NCBI RefSeq assembly: GCF_954871325.1
Contig: NC_088775.1
Span: 93,429,997-93,493,996, forward strand
Length of the DNA: 64,000 bases
Origin: Gordionus sp. m RMFG-2023
Taxonomy: Eukaryota; Nematomorpha; Gordioida; Chordodea; Parachordodidae
Reading direction: 5' to 3'
A program made the translations under genes and the position numbers. This document shows positions 41,941 through 54,463 of this stretch, piece by piece (within the stretch, counting starts at the first letter, position 1; every line of letters starts with the position of its first letter). The notes under the pieces were generated by a model. It did not search any database, was not told where the DNA came from, and saw only the letters and a list, made by a program, of their open reading frames with translations.

Positions 41941-43918
41941 ACTTACAATAGATATCTGTTAGTGCTATTTCATATATTATATCTATCCTTAATTACTCTA
42001 ATTAACAGTACTTCAAGTAATTTTTATTATTTTCCCAACATATGAATTTTTTAAGTAATATTTATTATTTTTACCGATTTTAGAAAATATAATATGCTCA
42101 CATATATATGAATTATTTTATCTAAGTGCATAATATGATTTTGGTAGTAATTATCTATGTCTTACTAACTCGTAAAATTAAATAAAATAATTTTGTAAAA
42201 ATATATAATAATTGTGCAAATTCTTCAATGATTTTTCAAAAAAATATAAAGAAAACAGATAAAATTTATCGCTTTTTTTAAAATTTATTTTGATTGAAGA
42301 AATTTCACGCATTTAGGGTTAGGGTTAGGGTTAGTGTTAGGGTTAGGGTTAGGGGGTTAAGGTTAGGGTTAGGGTTAGGGTTAGGGTTAGGGTTAGGGTT
42401 AGGGTTAGGATTAGGATTAGGGTTAGAGTTAACTTATAATAGATATCTGTTAGTGCTATTTCATATATTATATCTATCCTTAATTACTCTAATTAACAGT
42501 ACTTCAAGTAATTTTTATTATATTCCCAACATATGAATTTTTTAAGTAATATTTATTATTTTCACCGATTTTAGAAAATATAATATGCTCAGACATATTT
42601 ATTAATTTATTTATCTAAGTGCATAATATGATTTTGGTATTAATTATCTATGTCTTACTAACTCGTAAAATTAAAAAATAATTTTGTGAAAATATATAAT
42701 AATTGTGCAAAATCTTCAATGATTTTTCAAAAAAATATAAGGAAACAGATAAAATTTTTAGCGTTTTTTAAAATTTATTTTGATTGAAGAAATTTCAAGC
42801 AATTAGGGTTAGGGATAGGGTTAGGGTTAGGGTTAGGGTTAGAGTTAAGGTTAGGGTTAGGGTTAGGGTTATGGTTAGGGTTAGGGTTAGGATTAGTGTT
42901 AGGGTTAGGGTTAGGGTTAGGGTTAGGGTTAGGATTAGGGTTAGGGTTATCGTTAACTTACAATAGATATCTGTTAGTGCTATTTCATATATTATATCTA
43001 TCCTTAATTACTCTAATTAACAGTACTTCAAGTAATTTTTATTATATTCCCAACATATGAATTTTTTAAGTAATATTTATTATTTTCACCGATTTTAGAA
43101 AATATAATATGCTCACATATTTATGAATTATTTTATCTAAGTGCATAATATGATTTTGGTAGTAATTATCTATGTCTTACTAACTCGTAAAATTAAATAA
43201 AATAATTTTGTGAAAATCAAATAATAATTGTGCAAAATCTTCTATGATTTTTCAAAAAAATATAAGGAAAACAGAAAATTTTTTAAGCTTTTTTAAAAAT
43301 TTATTTTGATTGAAGAAATTTCAAGCATTAAGGGTTAGGGTTAGGGTTAAGGTTAGGGTTAGGGTTAGGGTTAGGGTTAGGGTTAGTGTTAGGTTTAGGG
43401 TTAAGGTTAGGGTTAAGGTTAGGGTAAGGGTTAGTGTTAGAGTTAGGGTTAGGGTTAGGGTTAGGGTTAGGGTTAGGGTCAGCGTTAGGGTTAGGGTTAG
43501 GGTTGGTGTTAGGGTTAGGGTTAAGATTAAGGTTAGGGTTATCGTTAACTTACAATAGATATCTGTTAGTGCTATTTCATATATTATATCTATCCTTAAT
43601 TACTCTAATTAACAGTACTTCAAGTAATTTTTATTATATTCCCAACATATGAATTTTTTAAGTAATATTTATTATTTTCACCGATTTTAGAAAATATAAT
43701 ATGCTCACATATATGAATTATTTTATCTAAGTGCATAATATGATTTTGGTAGTAATTATCTATGTCTTACTAACTCGTAAAATTAAATAAAATAATTTTG
43801 TGAAAATCAAATAATAATAGTGCAAAATCTTCTATGATTTTTCAAAAAAATATAAGAAAAACAGATAAAATTTTTAGCTTTTTTAAAAATTTATTTTGAT
43901 TGAAGAAATTTCAAGCAT

Positions 43919-44261
43919 TTAGGGTTAGGGTTAGGGTTAAGGTTAGGGTTAGGGTTAGGGTTAGGGTTAGTGTTAGTGTTAGGGTTAGGGTTAGGGTTAG
44001 GGTTAGGGTTAGGGTTAGGGTTATGGGTTAGGGTTAGGGTTAGGGTTAGGGTTAGGGTTAGGGTTAGGGTTAGGTCTAGGGTTAGGGTTAGGGTTAGGGT
44101 TAGGGTTAGGGTTAGGGTTAGGGTTAGGGTTAGGGTTAGGGTTAGGTTAGGCTTAGGGTTAGGATTAGGGTTAGGGTTAGGGTTAGGGTTAGGGTTAGGG
44201 TTAGGGTTAGAGTTAAGGTTATGCTTAGGGTTAAGGTTAGGATTAGGGTTAGGGTTAGCGT
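43919..44261 (+). repeat. Long telomere-like block, about 343 bp
   Basis: Most of this block is exact TTAGGG, with scattered variants (GTGTTA near the start, ATGGGTTA near 44024, GGTCTAGGG near 44074, a 5-base step near 44146 and AGAGTTAAGG near 44210). Inserted single bases shift the hexamer phase, which is uncommon in the left half. All G-rich strand is +, so that strand has strong G-quadruplex potential. Confidence 0.9.
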
Positions 44262-44935
44262 TAACTTATAATAGATATCTGTTAGTTTTATTTCATATAT
44301 TATATCTATCCTTAATTACTCTAATTAACAGTACTTCAAGTAATTTTTATTATATTCCCAACATATGAATTTTTTAAGTAATATTTATTATTTTCACCGA
44401 TTTTAGAAAATATAATATGCTCAGACATATTTATTAATTATTTTATTTAAGAGCATAATATGATTTAGGTAATAATTATCTATGTCTTACTAACTCGTAA
44501 AATTAAATAAAATAATTTTGTGAAATTCAAATAATAATTGTGCAAAATCTTTTATGATTTTTCAAAAAAATATAAGGAAAACATATAAAATTTTTAGCTT
44601 TTTTTAAAATTTATTTTGATTGAAGAAATTTCAAGCATTTAGGGTTAGGGTTAGGGTTAGCGTTAAGGTTAGGGTTAGGGTTAGTGTTAGGGTTAGGGTT
44701 AGGGTTAGGGTTAGGATTAAGGTTAGGGTTAGCATTAACTTATAATAGATATCTGTTAGTGCTATTTCATATATTATATCTATCCTTAATTACTCTAATT
44801 AACAGTACTTCAAGTAATTTTAATTATATTCCCAACATATGAATTTTTTAAGTAATATTTATTATTTTCACCGATTTTAGAAAATATACTATGCTCAGAC
44901 ATATTTATTAATTATTTTATCTTAGTGCAGCTTTT

Positions 44936-45137
44936 TTAAAAATTTATTTTGATTGAAGAAATTTCAAGCATTTAGGGTTAGGGTTAGGGTTAGGGTTAAG
45001 GTTAGGGTTAGGGTTAGGGTTAGGGTTAGGGTTAGTGTTAGTGTTAGTGTTAGTGTTAGGGTTAGGGTTAGGGTTAGGGTTAGGGTTAGGGTTAGGGTTA
45101 GGGTTAGGGTTAGGATTAGGGTTAGGGTTAGCGTTAA
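44936..45137 (+). repeat. Shortened unit, same deletion junction
   Basis: The join reads TTAGTGCAGC, one substitution before it. The block has four GTGTTA steps in a row followed by a long exact tract, an expanded form of the other shortened units. Confidence 0.86.
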
Positions 45138-47231
45138 CTTATAATAGATATCTGTTAGTGCTATTTCATATATTATATCTATACTTAATTACTCTAATTA
45201 ACAGTACTTCAAGTAATTTTTATTATATTCCTAACATATGAATTTTTTAAGTAATATTAGTAATATTTATTATTTTCACCGATTTTATATATACTATGCT
45301 CAGACATATTTATGAATTATTTTATCTAAGTGCATAATATGATTTTGGTAGTAATTATCTATGTCTTACTAACTCGTAAAATTAAATAAAATAATTTTGT
45401 GAAAATCAAATAATAATTGTGCAAAATCTTCTATGATTTTTCAAAAAAATATAAGGAAAACAGAAAATTTTTTAAGCTTTTTTAAAAATTTATTTTGATT
45501 GAAGAAATTTCAAGCATTTAGGGTTAGGGTTAGGGTTAAGGTTAGGGTTAGGGTTAGGGTTAGGGTTAGGGTTAGGGTTAGTGTTAGGTTTAGGGTTAAG
45601 GTTAGGGTTAGGGTTAGGGTAAGGGTTAGTGTTAGAGTTAGGGTTAGGGTTAGGGTTAGGGTTAGGGTTAGGGTTAGGTTTAGGGTAGGGTTAGGATTAG
45701 GATTAGGGTTAGGGTTAGCGTTAACTTATAATAGATATCTGTTAGTGCTATTTCATATATTATATCTATCCTTAATTACTCTAATTAACAGTACTTCAAG
45801 TAATTTTTATTATATTCCCAACATATGAATTTCTTAAGTAATATTAGTTATATTTATTATTTTCACGGATTTTAGATAAACTATGCTCAGACATATTTAT
45901 TAATTATTTTATCTAAGTGCATAATATGATTTTGGTAGTAATTATCTATGTCTTACTAACTCGTAAAATTAAATAAAATAATTTTGTGAAAATCAGATAA
46001 TAATTGTGCAAAATCTTCTATGATTTTTCAAAAAAATATAAGGAAAACAGATAAAATTTTTAGCTTTTTTAAAAATTTATTTTGATTGAAGAAATTTCAA
46101 GCATTAAGGGTTAGGGTTAGGGTTAAGGTTAGGGTTAGATTAGGGTTAGGGTTAGTGTTAGTGTTAGGGTTAGGGTTAGGGTTAGGGTTAGGGTTAGGGT
46201 TATGGGTTAGGGCTAGGGTTAGGATTAGGGTTAGGGTTAGGGTTAGGGTTAGGGTTAGGTTAGGCTTAGGGTTAGGATTAGGGTTAGGGTTAGGGTTAGC
46301 GTTAGGGTTAGTGTTAGGGTTAGGGTTAGGGTTAGAGTTAAGGTTATGGTTAGGGTTAGGGTTAGGATTAGGGTTAGGGTTAGCGTTAACTTATAATAGA
46401 TACCTGTTAATTTTATTTCATATATTATATCTATCCTTAATTACTCTAATTAACAGTATTTCAAGTAATTTTTATTATATTCCCAACATATGAATTTTTT
46501 AAGTAATATTTATTATTTTCACCGATTTTAGAAAATATAATATGCTCAGACCTATTTATTAATTATTTTATTTAAGAGCATAATATGATTTAGGTAGTAA
46601 TTATCTATGTCTTACTAACTCGTAAAATTAAATAAAATAATTTTGTGAAATTCAAATAATAATTGTGCAAAATCTTTTATGATTTTTCAAAAAAATATAA
46701 GGAAAACAGATAAAATTTTTAGCTTTTTTTAAAATTTATTTTGATTGAAGAAATTTCAAGCATTTAGGGTTAGGGTTAGGGTTAGCGTTAAGGTTAGGGT
46801 TAGGGTTAGGGTTACTGTTAGGGTTAGGGTTAGGGTTAGGATTAGGATTAGGGTTAGGGTTAGCGTTAACTTATAATAGATATCTGTTAGTGCTATTTCA
46901 TATATATCTATCCTTAATTACTCTAATTAACAGTACTTCAAGTAATTTTTATTATATTCCCAACATATGTTTAAGTAATATTTATTATTTTCACCGATTT
47001 TAGATATACTATGCTCAGACATATTTATTAATTATTTTATCTAAGTGCATAATATGATTTTGTTAGTAATTATCTATGTCTTACTAACTCGTAAAATTAA
47101 ATAAAATAATTTTGTGAAAATATATAATAATTGTGCAAATTCTTCAATGATTTTTCAAAAAAATATAAGGAAAACAGATAAAATTTTTAGCTTTTTTTAA
47201 AATTTATTTTGATTGAAGAAATTTCAAGCAT

Positions 47232-47564
47232 TTAGGATTAGGGTTAGGGTTAGGGTTAGGGTTAGGGTTAGGGTTAGGGTTAGGGTTAGGGTTAGGGTTA
47301 TGGTTAGGGTTAGGGTTAGGGATAGGGTTAGGGTTAGGGTTAGGGTTAGGGTTAGGGTTAGGGTTAGGGTTAGGGTTAGGGTTAGTGTTAGGGTTAGGGT
47401 TAGGGTTAGGGTTAGGGTTAGGGTTAGGGTTAGGGTTAGGGTTAGGGTTAAGGTTAGGGTTAGGGTTAGGGTTAGGGTTAAGGTTAGGGTTAGGGTTATG
47501 GTTAGGGTTAGGGTTAGGGTTGGTGTTAGGGTTAGGGTTAAGATTAAGGTTAGGGTTATCGTTA
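47232..47564 (+). repeat. Long telomere-like block, about 333 bp
   Basis: This opens with GGATTAGGG and holds several exact tracts of about ten hexamers, separated by ATGG, GGATAGG, GTGTTA and AAGG variants. It ends with the GGTGTTAGGG, AAGATTAAGG and TATCGTTAAC order shared with the block at 57944-58372, of which it looks like a shorter version. Confidence 0.9.
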
Positions 47565-49802
47565 ACTTACAATAGATATCTGTTAGTGCTATTTCATATA
47601 ATCTATCCTTAATTACTCTAATTAACAGTACTTCAAGTAATTATTATTATATTCCCAACATATGAATTTTTTAAGTAATATTTATTATTTTCACCGATTT
47701 TAGAAAATATAATATGCTCACATATATGAATTATTTTATCTAAGTGCATAATATGATTTTGGTAGTAATTATCTATGTCTTACTAACTCGTAAAATTAAA
47801 TAATAATTTTGTGAAAATCAAATAATAATTGTGCAAAATCTTCTATGATTTTTCAAAAAAATATAAGGAAAACAGATAAAATTTTTAGCTTTTTTTAAAA
47901 TTTATTTTGATTGAAGAAATTTCAAGCAATTAGGGTTAGGGTTAGGGTTAGGGTTAGGGTTAGAGTTAAGGTTAGGGTTAGGGTTAGGGTTATGGTTATG
48001 GTTAGCGTTAGGGTTAGGGTTAGGGTTAGGGTTAGGGTTAGGGTTAGGATTAAGGTTAGGGTTAGCGTTAACTTACAATAGATATCTGTTAGTGCTATTT
48101 AAAATATTATATCTATCCTTAATTACTCTAATAAACAGTACTTCAAGTAATTTTTATTATATTCCCAACATATGAATTTTTTAAGTAATATTTATTATTT
48201 TCACCGATTTTAGAAAATATAATATGCTCACATATTTATGAATTATTTTATCTAAGTGCATAATATGATTTTGGTAGTAATTATCTATGTCTTACTAACT
48301 CGTAAAATTAAATAAAATAATTTTGTGAAAATATATAATAATTGTGCAAATTCTTCAATGATTTTTCAAAAAAATATAAAAAAACAGATAAAATTTTTAG
48401 CTTTTTATAAAATTTATTTTGATTGAAGAAATTTCAAACAATTAGGGTTAGGGTTAGGGTTAGGGTTAGGGTTAGGGTTAAGGTTAGGGTTAGGGTTAGG
48501 GTTAAGGTTAGAGTTAGGGTTAGGGTTATGGTTAGGGTTAGGGTTAGGGTTAGGGTTAGGGTTAGGGTTAGGGTTGGTGTTAGGGTTAGGGTTAAGATTA
48601 AGGTTAGGGTTATCGTTAACTTACAATAGATATCTGTTAGTGCTATTTCATATATTATATCTATCCTTAATTACTCTAATTAACAGTACTTCAAGTAATT
48701 TTTATTATATTCCCAACATATGAATTTTTTAAGTAATATTTATTATTTTCACCGATTTTAGAAAATATAATATGCTCACATATATGAATTATTTTATCTA
48801 AGTGCATAATATGATTTTGGTAGTAATTATCTATGTCTTACTAACTCGTAAAATTAAATAAAATAATTTTGTGAAAATATATAATAATTGTGCAAAATCT
48901 TCAATGATTTTTCAAAAAAATATAAGGAAACAGATAAAATTTTTAGCTTTTTTTAAAATTTATTTTGATTGAAGAAATTTCAAGCAATTAGGGTTAAGGT
49001 TAGGGTTAGGGTTAGGGTTAGAGTTAAGGTTAGGGTTAGGGTTAGGGTTAGGGTTAGGGTTAGGGTTAGGGTTAGGGTTATGGTTAGGGTTAGGGTTAGG
49101 GTTAGTGTTAGGGTTAGGGTTAGGATTAAGGTTAGGGTTAGCGTTAACTTACAATAGATATCTGTTAGTGCTATTTCATATATTATATCTATCCTTAATT
49201 ACTCTAATTAACAGTACTTCAAGTAATTTTTATTATATTCCCAACATATGAATTTTTTAAGTAATATTTATTATTTTCACCGATTTTAGAAAATATAATA
49301 TGCTCACATATTTATGAATTATTTTATCTAAGTGCATAATATGATTTTGGTAGTAATTATCTATGTCTTACTAACTCGTAAAATTAAATAAAATAATTTT
49401 GTGAAATTCAAATAATAATTGTGCAAAATCTTTTATGATTTTTCAAAAAAATATAAGGAAAACATATAAAATTTTTAGCTTTTTTTAAAATTTATTTTGA
49501 TTGAAGAAATTTCAAGCATTTAGGGTTAGGGTTAGGGTTAGCGTTAAGGTTAGGGTTAGGGTTATAGGGTTAGGGTTAGGGTTAGGTTTAGGATTAAGGT
49601 TAGGGTTAGCATTAACTTATAATAGATATCTGTTAGTGCTATTTCATATATTATATCTATCCTTAATTACTCTAATTAACAGTACTTCAAGTAATTTTAA
49701 TTATATTCCCAACATATGAGTTTTTTAAGTAATATTTATTATTTTCACCGATTTTAGAAAATATACTATGCTCAGACATATTTATTAATTATTTTATCTA
49801 AG

Positions 49803-49996
49803 TGCAGCTTTTTTAAAAATTTATTTTGATTGAAGAAATTTCAAGCATTTAGGGTTAGGGTTAGGGTTAAGGTTAGGGTTAGGGTTAGGGTTATGGTTAG
49901 TGTTAGTGTTAGGGTTAGGGTTAGGGTTAGGGTTAGGGTTAGGGTTAGTGTTAGGGTTAGGGTTAGGGTTAGGATTAGGGTTAGGGTTAGCGTTAA
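49803..49996 (+). repeat. Shortened unit, same deletion junction
   Basis: The 8348/29872 lineage again, in a run of three left-half unit types (49520, 49849, 50372) set inside right-half units. It is the last shortened unit in the window; none occurs in 50.0-64.0 kb. Confidence 0.88.
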
Positions 49997-52900
49997 CTTA
50001 TAATAGATATCTGTTAGTGCTATTTCATATATTATATCTATCCTTAATTACTCTAATTAACAGTACTTCAAGTAATTTTTATTATATTCCTAACATATGA
50101 ATTTTTTAAGTAATATTAGTAATATTTATTATTTTCACCGATTTTAGATATACTATGCTCAGACATATTTATGAATTATCTAAGTGCATAATATGATTTT
50201 GGTAGTAATTATCTATGTCTTACTAACTCGTAAAATTAAATAAAATAATTTTCTGAAAATCAAATAATAATTGTGCAAAATCTTCTATGATTTTTCAAAA
50301 AAATATAAGAAAAACAGAAAATTTTTTAAGCTTTTTTAAAAATTTATTTTGATTGAAGAAATTTCAAGCATTTAGGGTTAGGGTTAGGGTTAGGGTTAAG
50401 GTTAGGGTTAGGGTTAGGGTTAGGGTTAGTGTTAGGTTTAGGGTTAAGGTTAGGGTTAGGGTTAGGGTAAGGGTTAGTGTTAGAGTTAGGGTTAGGGTTA
50501 GGGTTAGGGTTAGGGTTAGGATTAGGATTAGGGTTAAAGTTAGCGTTAACTTATAAAAGATATCTGTTAGTGCTATTTCATATATTATATCTATCCTTAA
50601 TTACTCTAATTAACAGTACTTCAAGTAATTTTTATTATATTCCCAACATATGAATTTCTTAAGTAATATTAGTTATATTTATTATTTTCACCGATTTTAG
50701 ATATACTATGCTCAGACATATTTATTAATTATTTTATCTAAGTGCATAATATGATTTTGGTAGTAATTATCTATGTCTTACTAACTCGTAAAATTAAATA
50801 AAATAATTTTGTGAAAATATATAATAATTGTCCAAATTCTTCAATGATTTTTCAAAAAAAATAAAAAAAACAGATAAAATTTTTAGCTTTTTTTAAAATT
50901 TATTTTGATTGAAGAAATTTCAAGCATTTAGGGTTAGGGTTAGGGTTAGGGTTAGGGTTAGGGTTAGAGTTAGGTTTAGGGTTAGGGTTAGGGTTAGGGT
51001 TAGGATTAGCATTAACTTATAATAGATATCTGTTAGTGCTATTTCATATATTATATCTATCCTTAATTACTCTAATTAACAGTACTTCAAGTAATTTTTA
51101 TTATATTCCCAACATATGAATTTTTTAAGTAATATTTATTATTTTCACCAATTTTAGAAAATATAATATGCTCACATATTTATGAATTATTTTATCTAAG
51201 TGCATAATATGATTTTGGTAGTAATTATCTATGTCTTACTAACTCGTAAAATTAAATAAAATAATTTTGTGAAAATATATAATAATTGTGCAAATTCTTC
51301 AATGATTTTTCAAAAAAATATAAAAAAAACAGATAAAATTTTTAGCTTTTTTTAAAATTTATTTTGATTGAAGAAATTTCAAGCAATTAGGGTTAGGGTT
51401 AAGGTTAGGGTTAGGGTTAGGGTTAGGGTTAAGGTTAGGGTTAGGGTTAGGGTTAAGGTTAGAGTTAGGGTTAGGGTTATGGTTAGGCTTAGGGTTAGGG
51501 TTAGGGTTAGGGTTAGGGTTGGTGTTAGAGTTAGGGTTAAGATTAAAGTTAGGGTTATCGTTAACTTACAATAGATATCTGTTAGTGCTATTTCATATAT
51601 TATATCTATCCTTAATTACTCTAAATAACAGTACTTCAAGTATTTTATTATATTCCCAACATATGAATTTTTTAAGTAATATTTATTATTTTCACCGATT
51701 TTAGAAAATATAATATGCTCACATATATGAATTATTTTATCTAAGTGCATAATATGATTTTGGTAGTAATTATCTATGTCTTACTAACTCGTAAAATTAA
51801 ATAAAATAATTTTGTGAAAATATATAATAATTGTGCAAATTCTTCAATGATTTTTCAAAAAAATATAAGGAAAACAGATAAAATTTTTAGCTTTTTTTAA
51901 AATTTATTTTGATTGAAGAAATTTCAAGCATTTAGGGTTAGGGTTAGGGTTAGGGTTAGAGTTAGGTTTAGGGTTAGGGTTAGGGTTAGGGTTAGGATTA
52001 GCATTAACTTATAATAGATATCTGTTAGTGCTATTTCATATATTATATCTATCCTTAATTACTATAATTAACAGTACTTCAAATAATTTTTATTATATTC
52101 CCAACATATGAATTTTTTAAGTAATATTTATTATTTTCACCGATTTTAGAAAATATAATATGCTCAGACATATTTATTAATCCATTTATCTAAGTGTATA
52201 ATATGATTTTGGTATTAATTATATATGTCTTACTAACTCGTAAAATTAAATAATAATTTTGTGAAAATATATAATAATTGTGCAAAATCTTCAATGATTT
52301 TTCAAAAAAATATAAGGAAACAGATAAAATTTTTAGCTTTTTTTAAAATTTATATTGATTGAAGAAATTTCAAGCAATTAGGGTTAGGGTTAGGGTAAGG
52401 GTTAGGGTTAGGGTTAGGGTTAGGGTTAGGGTTAGAGTTAAGGTTAGGGTTAGGGTTAGGGTTAGGGTTATGGTTAGGGTTAGGGTTAGGATTAGTGTTA
52501 GGGTTAGTGTTAGGGTTAGGGTTAGGATTAAGGTTAGGGTTAGCGTTAACTTACAATAGATATCTGTTAGTGCTATTTCATATATTATATCTATCCTTAA
52601 TTACTCTAATTAACAGTACTTCAAGTAATTTTTATTATTTTCCCAACATATGAATTTTTTAAGTAATATTTATTATTTTTACCGATTTTAGAAAATATAA
52701 TATGCTCACATATTTATGAATTATTTTATCTAAGTGCATAATATGATTTTGGTAGTAATTATCTATGTCTTACTAACTCGTAAAATTAAATAAAATAATT
52801 TTGTAAAAATATATAATAATTGTGCAAATTCTTCAATGATTTTTCAAAAAAATATAAGGAAAACAGATAAAATTTTTAGCTTTTTTTAAAATTTATTTTG

Positions 52901-54463
52901 ATTGAAGAAATTTCAAGCATTTAGGGTTAGGGTTAGGGTTAGTGTTAGGGTTAGGGTTAGGGTTAGGGTTAGGGTTAGGGTTAGGATTAGGATTAGGGTT
53001 AGCGTTAACTTATAATAGATATCTGTTAGTGCTATTTCATATATTATATCTATCCTTAATTACTCTAATTAACAGTACTTCAAGTAATTTTTATTATATT
53101 CCCAACATATGAATTTTTTAAGTAATATTTATTATTTTCACCGATTTTAGAAAATATAATATGCTCAGACATATTTATTAATCCATTTATCTAAGTGCAT
53201 AATATGATTTTGGTATTAATTATCTATGTCTTACTAACTCGTAAAATTAAATAATAATTTTGTGAAAATATATAATAATTGTGCAAAATCTTCAATGATT
53301 TTTCAAAAAAATATAAGGAAACAGATAAAATTTTTAGCTTTTTTTAAAATTTATTTTGATTGAAGAAATTTCAAGCAATTAGGGTTAGGGTTAGGGTTAG
53401 GGTTAGGGTTAGGGTTAGGGTTAGAGTTAAGGTTAGGGTTAGGGTTAGGGTTATGGTTAGGGTTAGGGTTAGGGTTAGGATTAGTGTTAGGGTTAGGGTT
53501 AGGGTTAGGGTTAGGGTTAGGGTTAGCGTTAACTTACAATAGATATCTGTTAGTGCTATTTATATATTATATCTATCCTTAATTACTCTAATTAACAGTA
53601 CTTCAAGTAATTTTTATTATATTCCCAACATATGAATTTTTTAAGTAATATTTATTATTTTCACCGATTTTAGAAAATATAATATGCTCACATATTTATG
53701 AATTATTTTATTGAAGTGCATAATATGATTTTGGTAGTAATTATCTATGTCTTACTAACTCGTAAAATTAAATGAAATAATTTTGTGAAAATCAAATAAT
53801 AATTGTGCAAAATCTTCTATGATTTTTCAAAAAAATATAAGGAAAACAGAAAATTTTTTAAGCTTTTTTAAAAATTTATTTTGATTGAAGAAATTTCAAG
53901 CATTTAGGGTTAGGGTTAGGGTTAAGGTTAGGGTTAGGGTTAGGGTTAGGGTTAGTGTTAGGTTTAGGGTTAAGGTTAGGGTTAGGGTTAGGGTAAGGGT
54001 TAGTGTTAGAGTTAGGGTTAGGGTTAGGGTTAGGGTTAGCGTTAGGGTTGGTGTTAGGGTTAGGGTTAAGATTAAGGTTAGGGTTATCGTTAACTTACAA
54101 TAGATATCTGTTAGTGCTATTTCATATATTATATCTATCCGTAATTACTCTAATTAACAGTACTTCAAGTAATTTTTATTATATTCCCAACATATGAATT
54201 TTTTAAGTAATATTTATTATTTTCACCGATTTTAGAAAATATAATATGCTCACATATATGAATTATTTTATATAAGTGCATAATATGATTTTGGTAGTAA
54301 TTATCTATGTCTTACTAACTCGTAAAATTAAATAAAATAATTTTGTGAAAATCAAATAATAATAGCGCAAAATCTTCTATGATTTTTCAAAAAAATATAA
54401 GGAAAACAGATAAAATTTTTAGCTTTTTTAAAAATTTATTTTGATTGAAGAAATTTCAAAAAT

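Larger units (their letters stand above)
41050..51650 (+). repeat. Right-half HOR, first copy, about 10.6 kb
   Basis: Blocks lie at about 41332-41418, 41781-41940, 42313-42430, 42802-42956, 43328-43547, 43919-44261, 44639-44737, 44972-45137, 45518-45722, 46104-46388, 46764-46868, 47232-47564, 47930-48070, 48442-48619, 48987-49147, 49520-49613, 49849-49996, 50372-50548, 50928-51012 and 51387-51562. Many have a partner about 10.58 to 10.81 kb to the right (41332/51932, 41781/52377, 42313/52920, 43328/53904, 46104/56801, 47232/57944). Units at 49520-50548 are left-half types inserted between right-half types, so the region is a mosaic. Confidence 0.7.
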
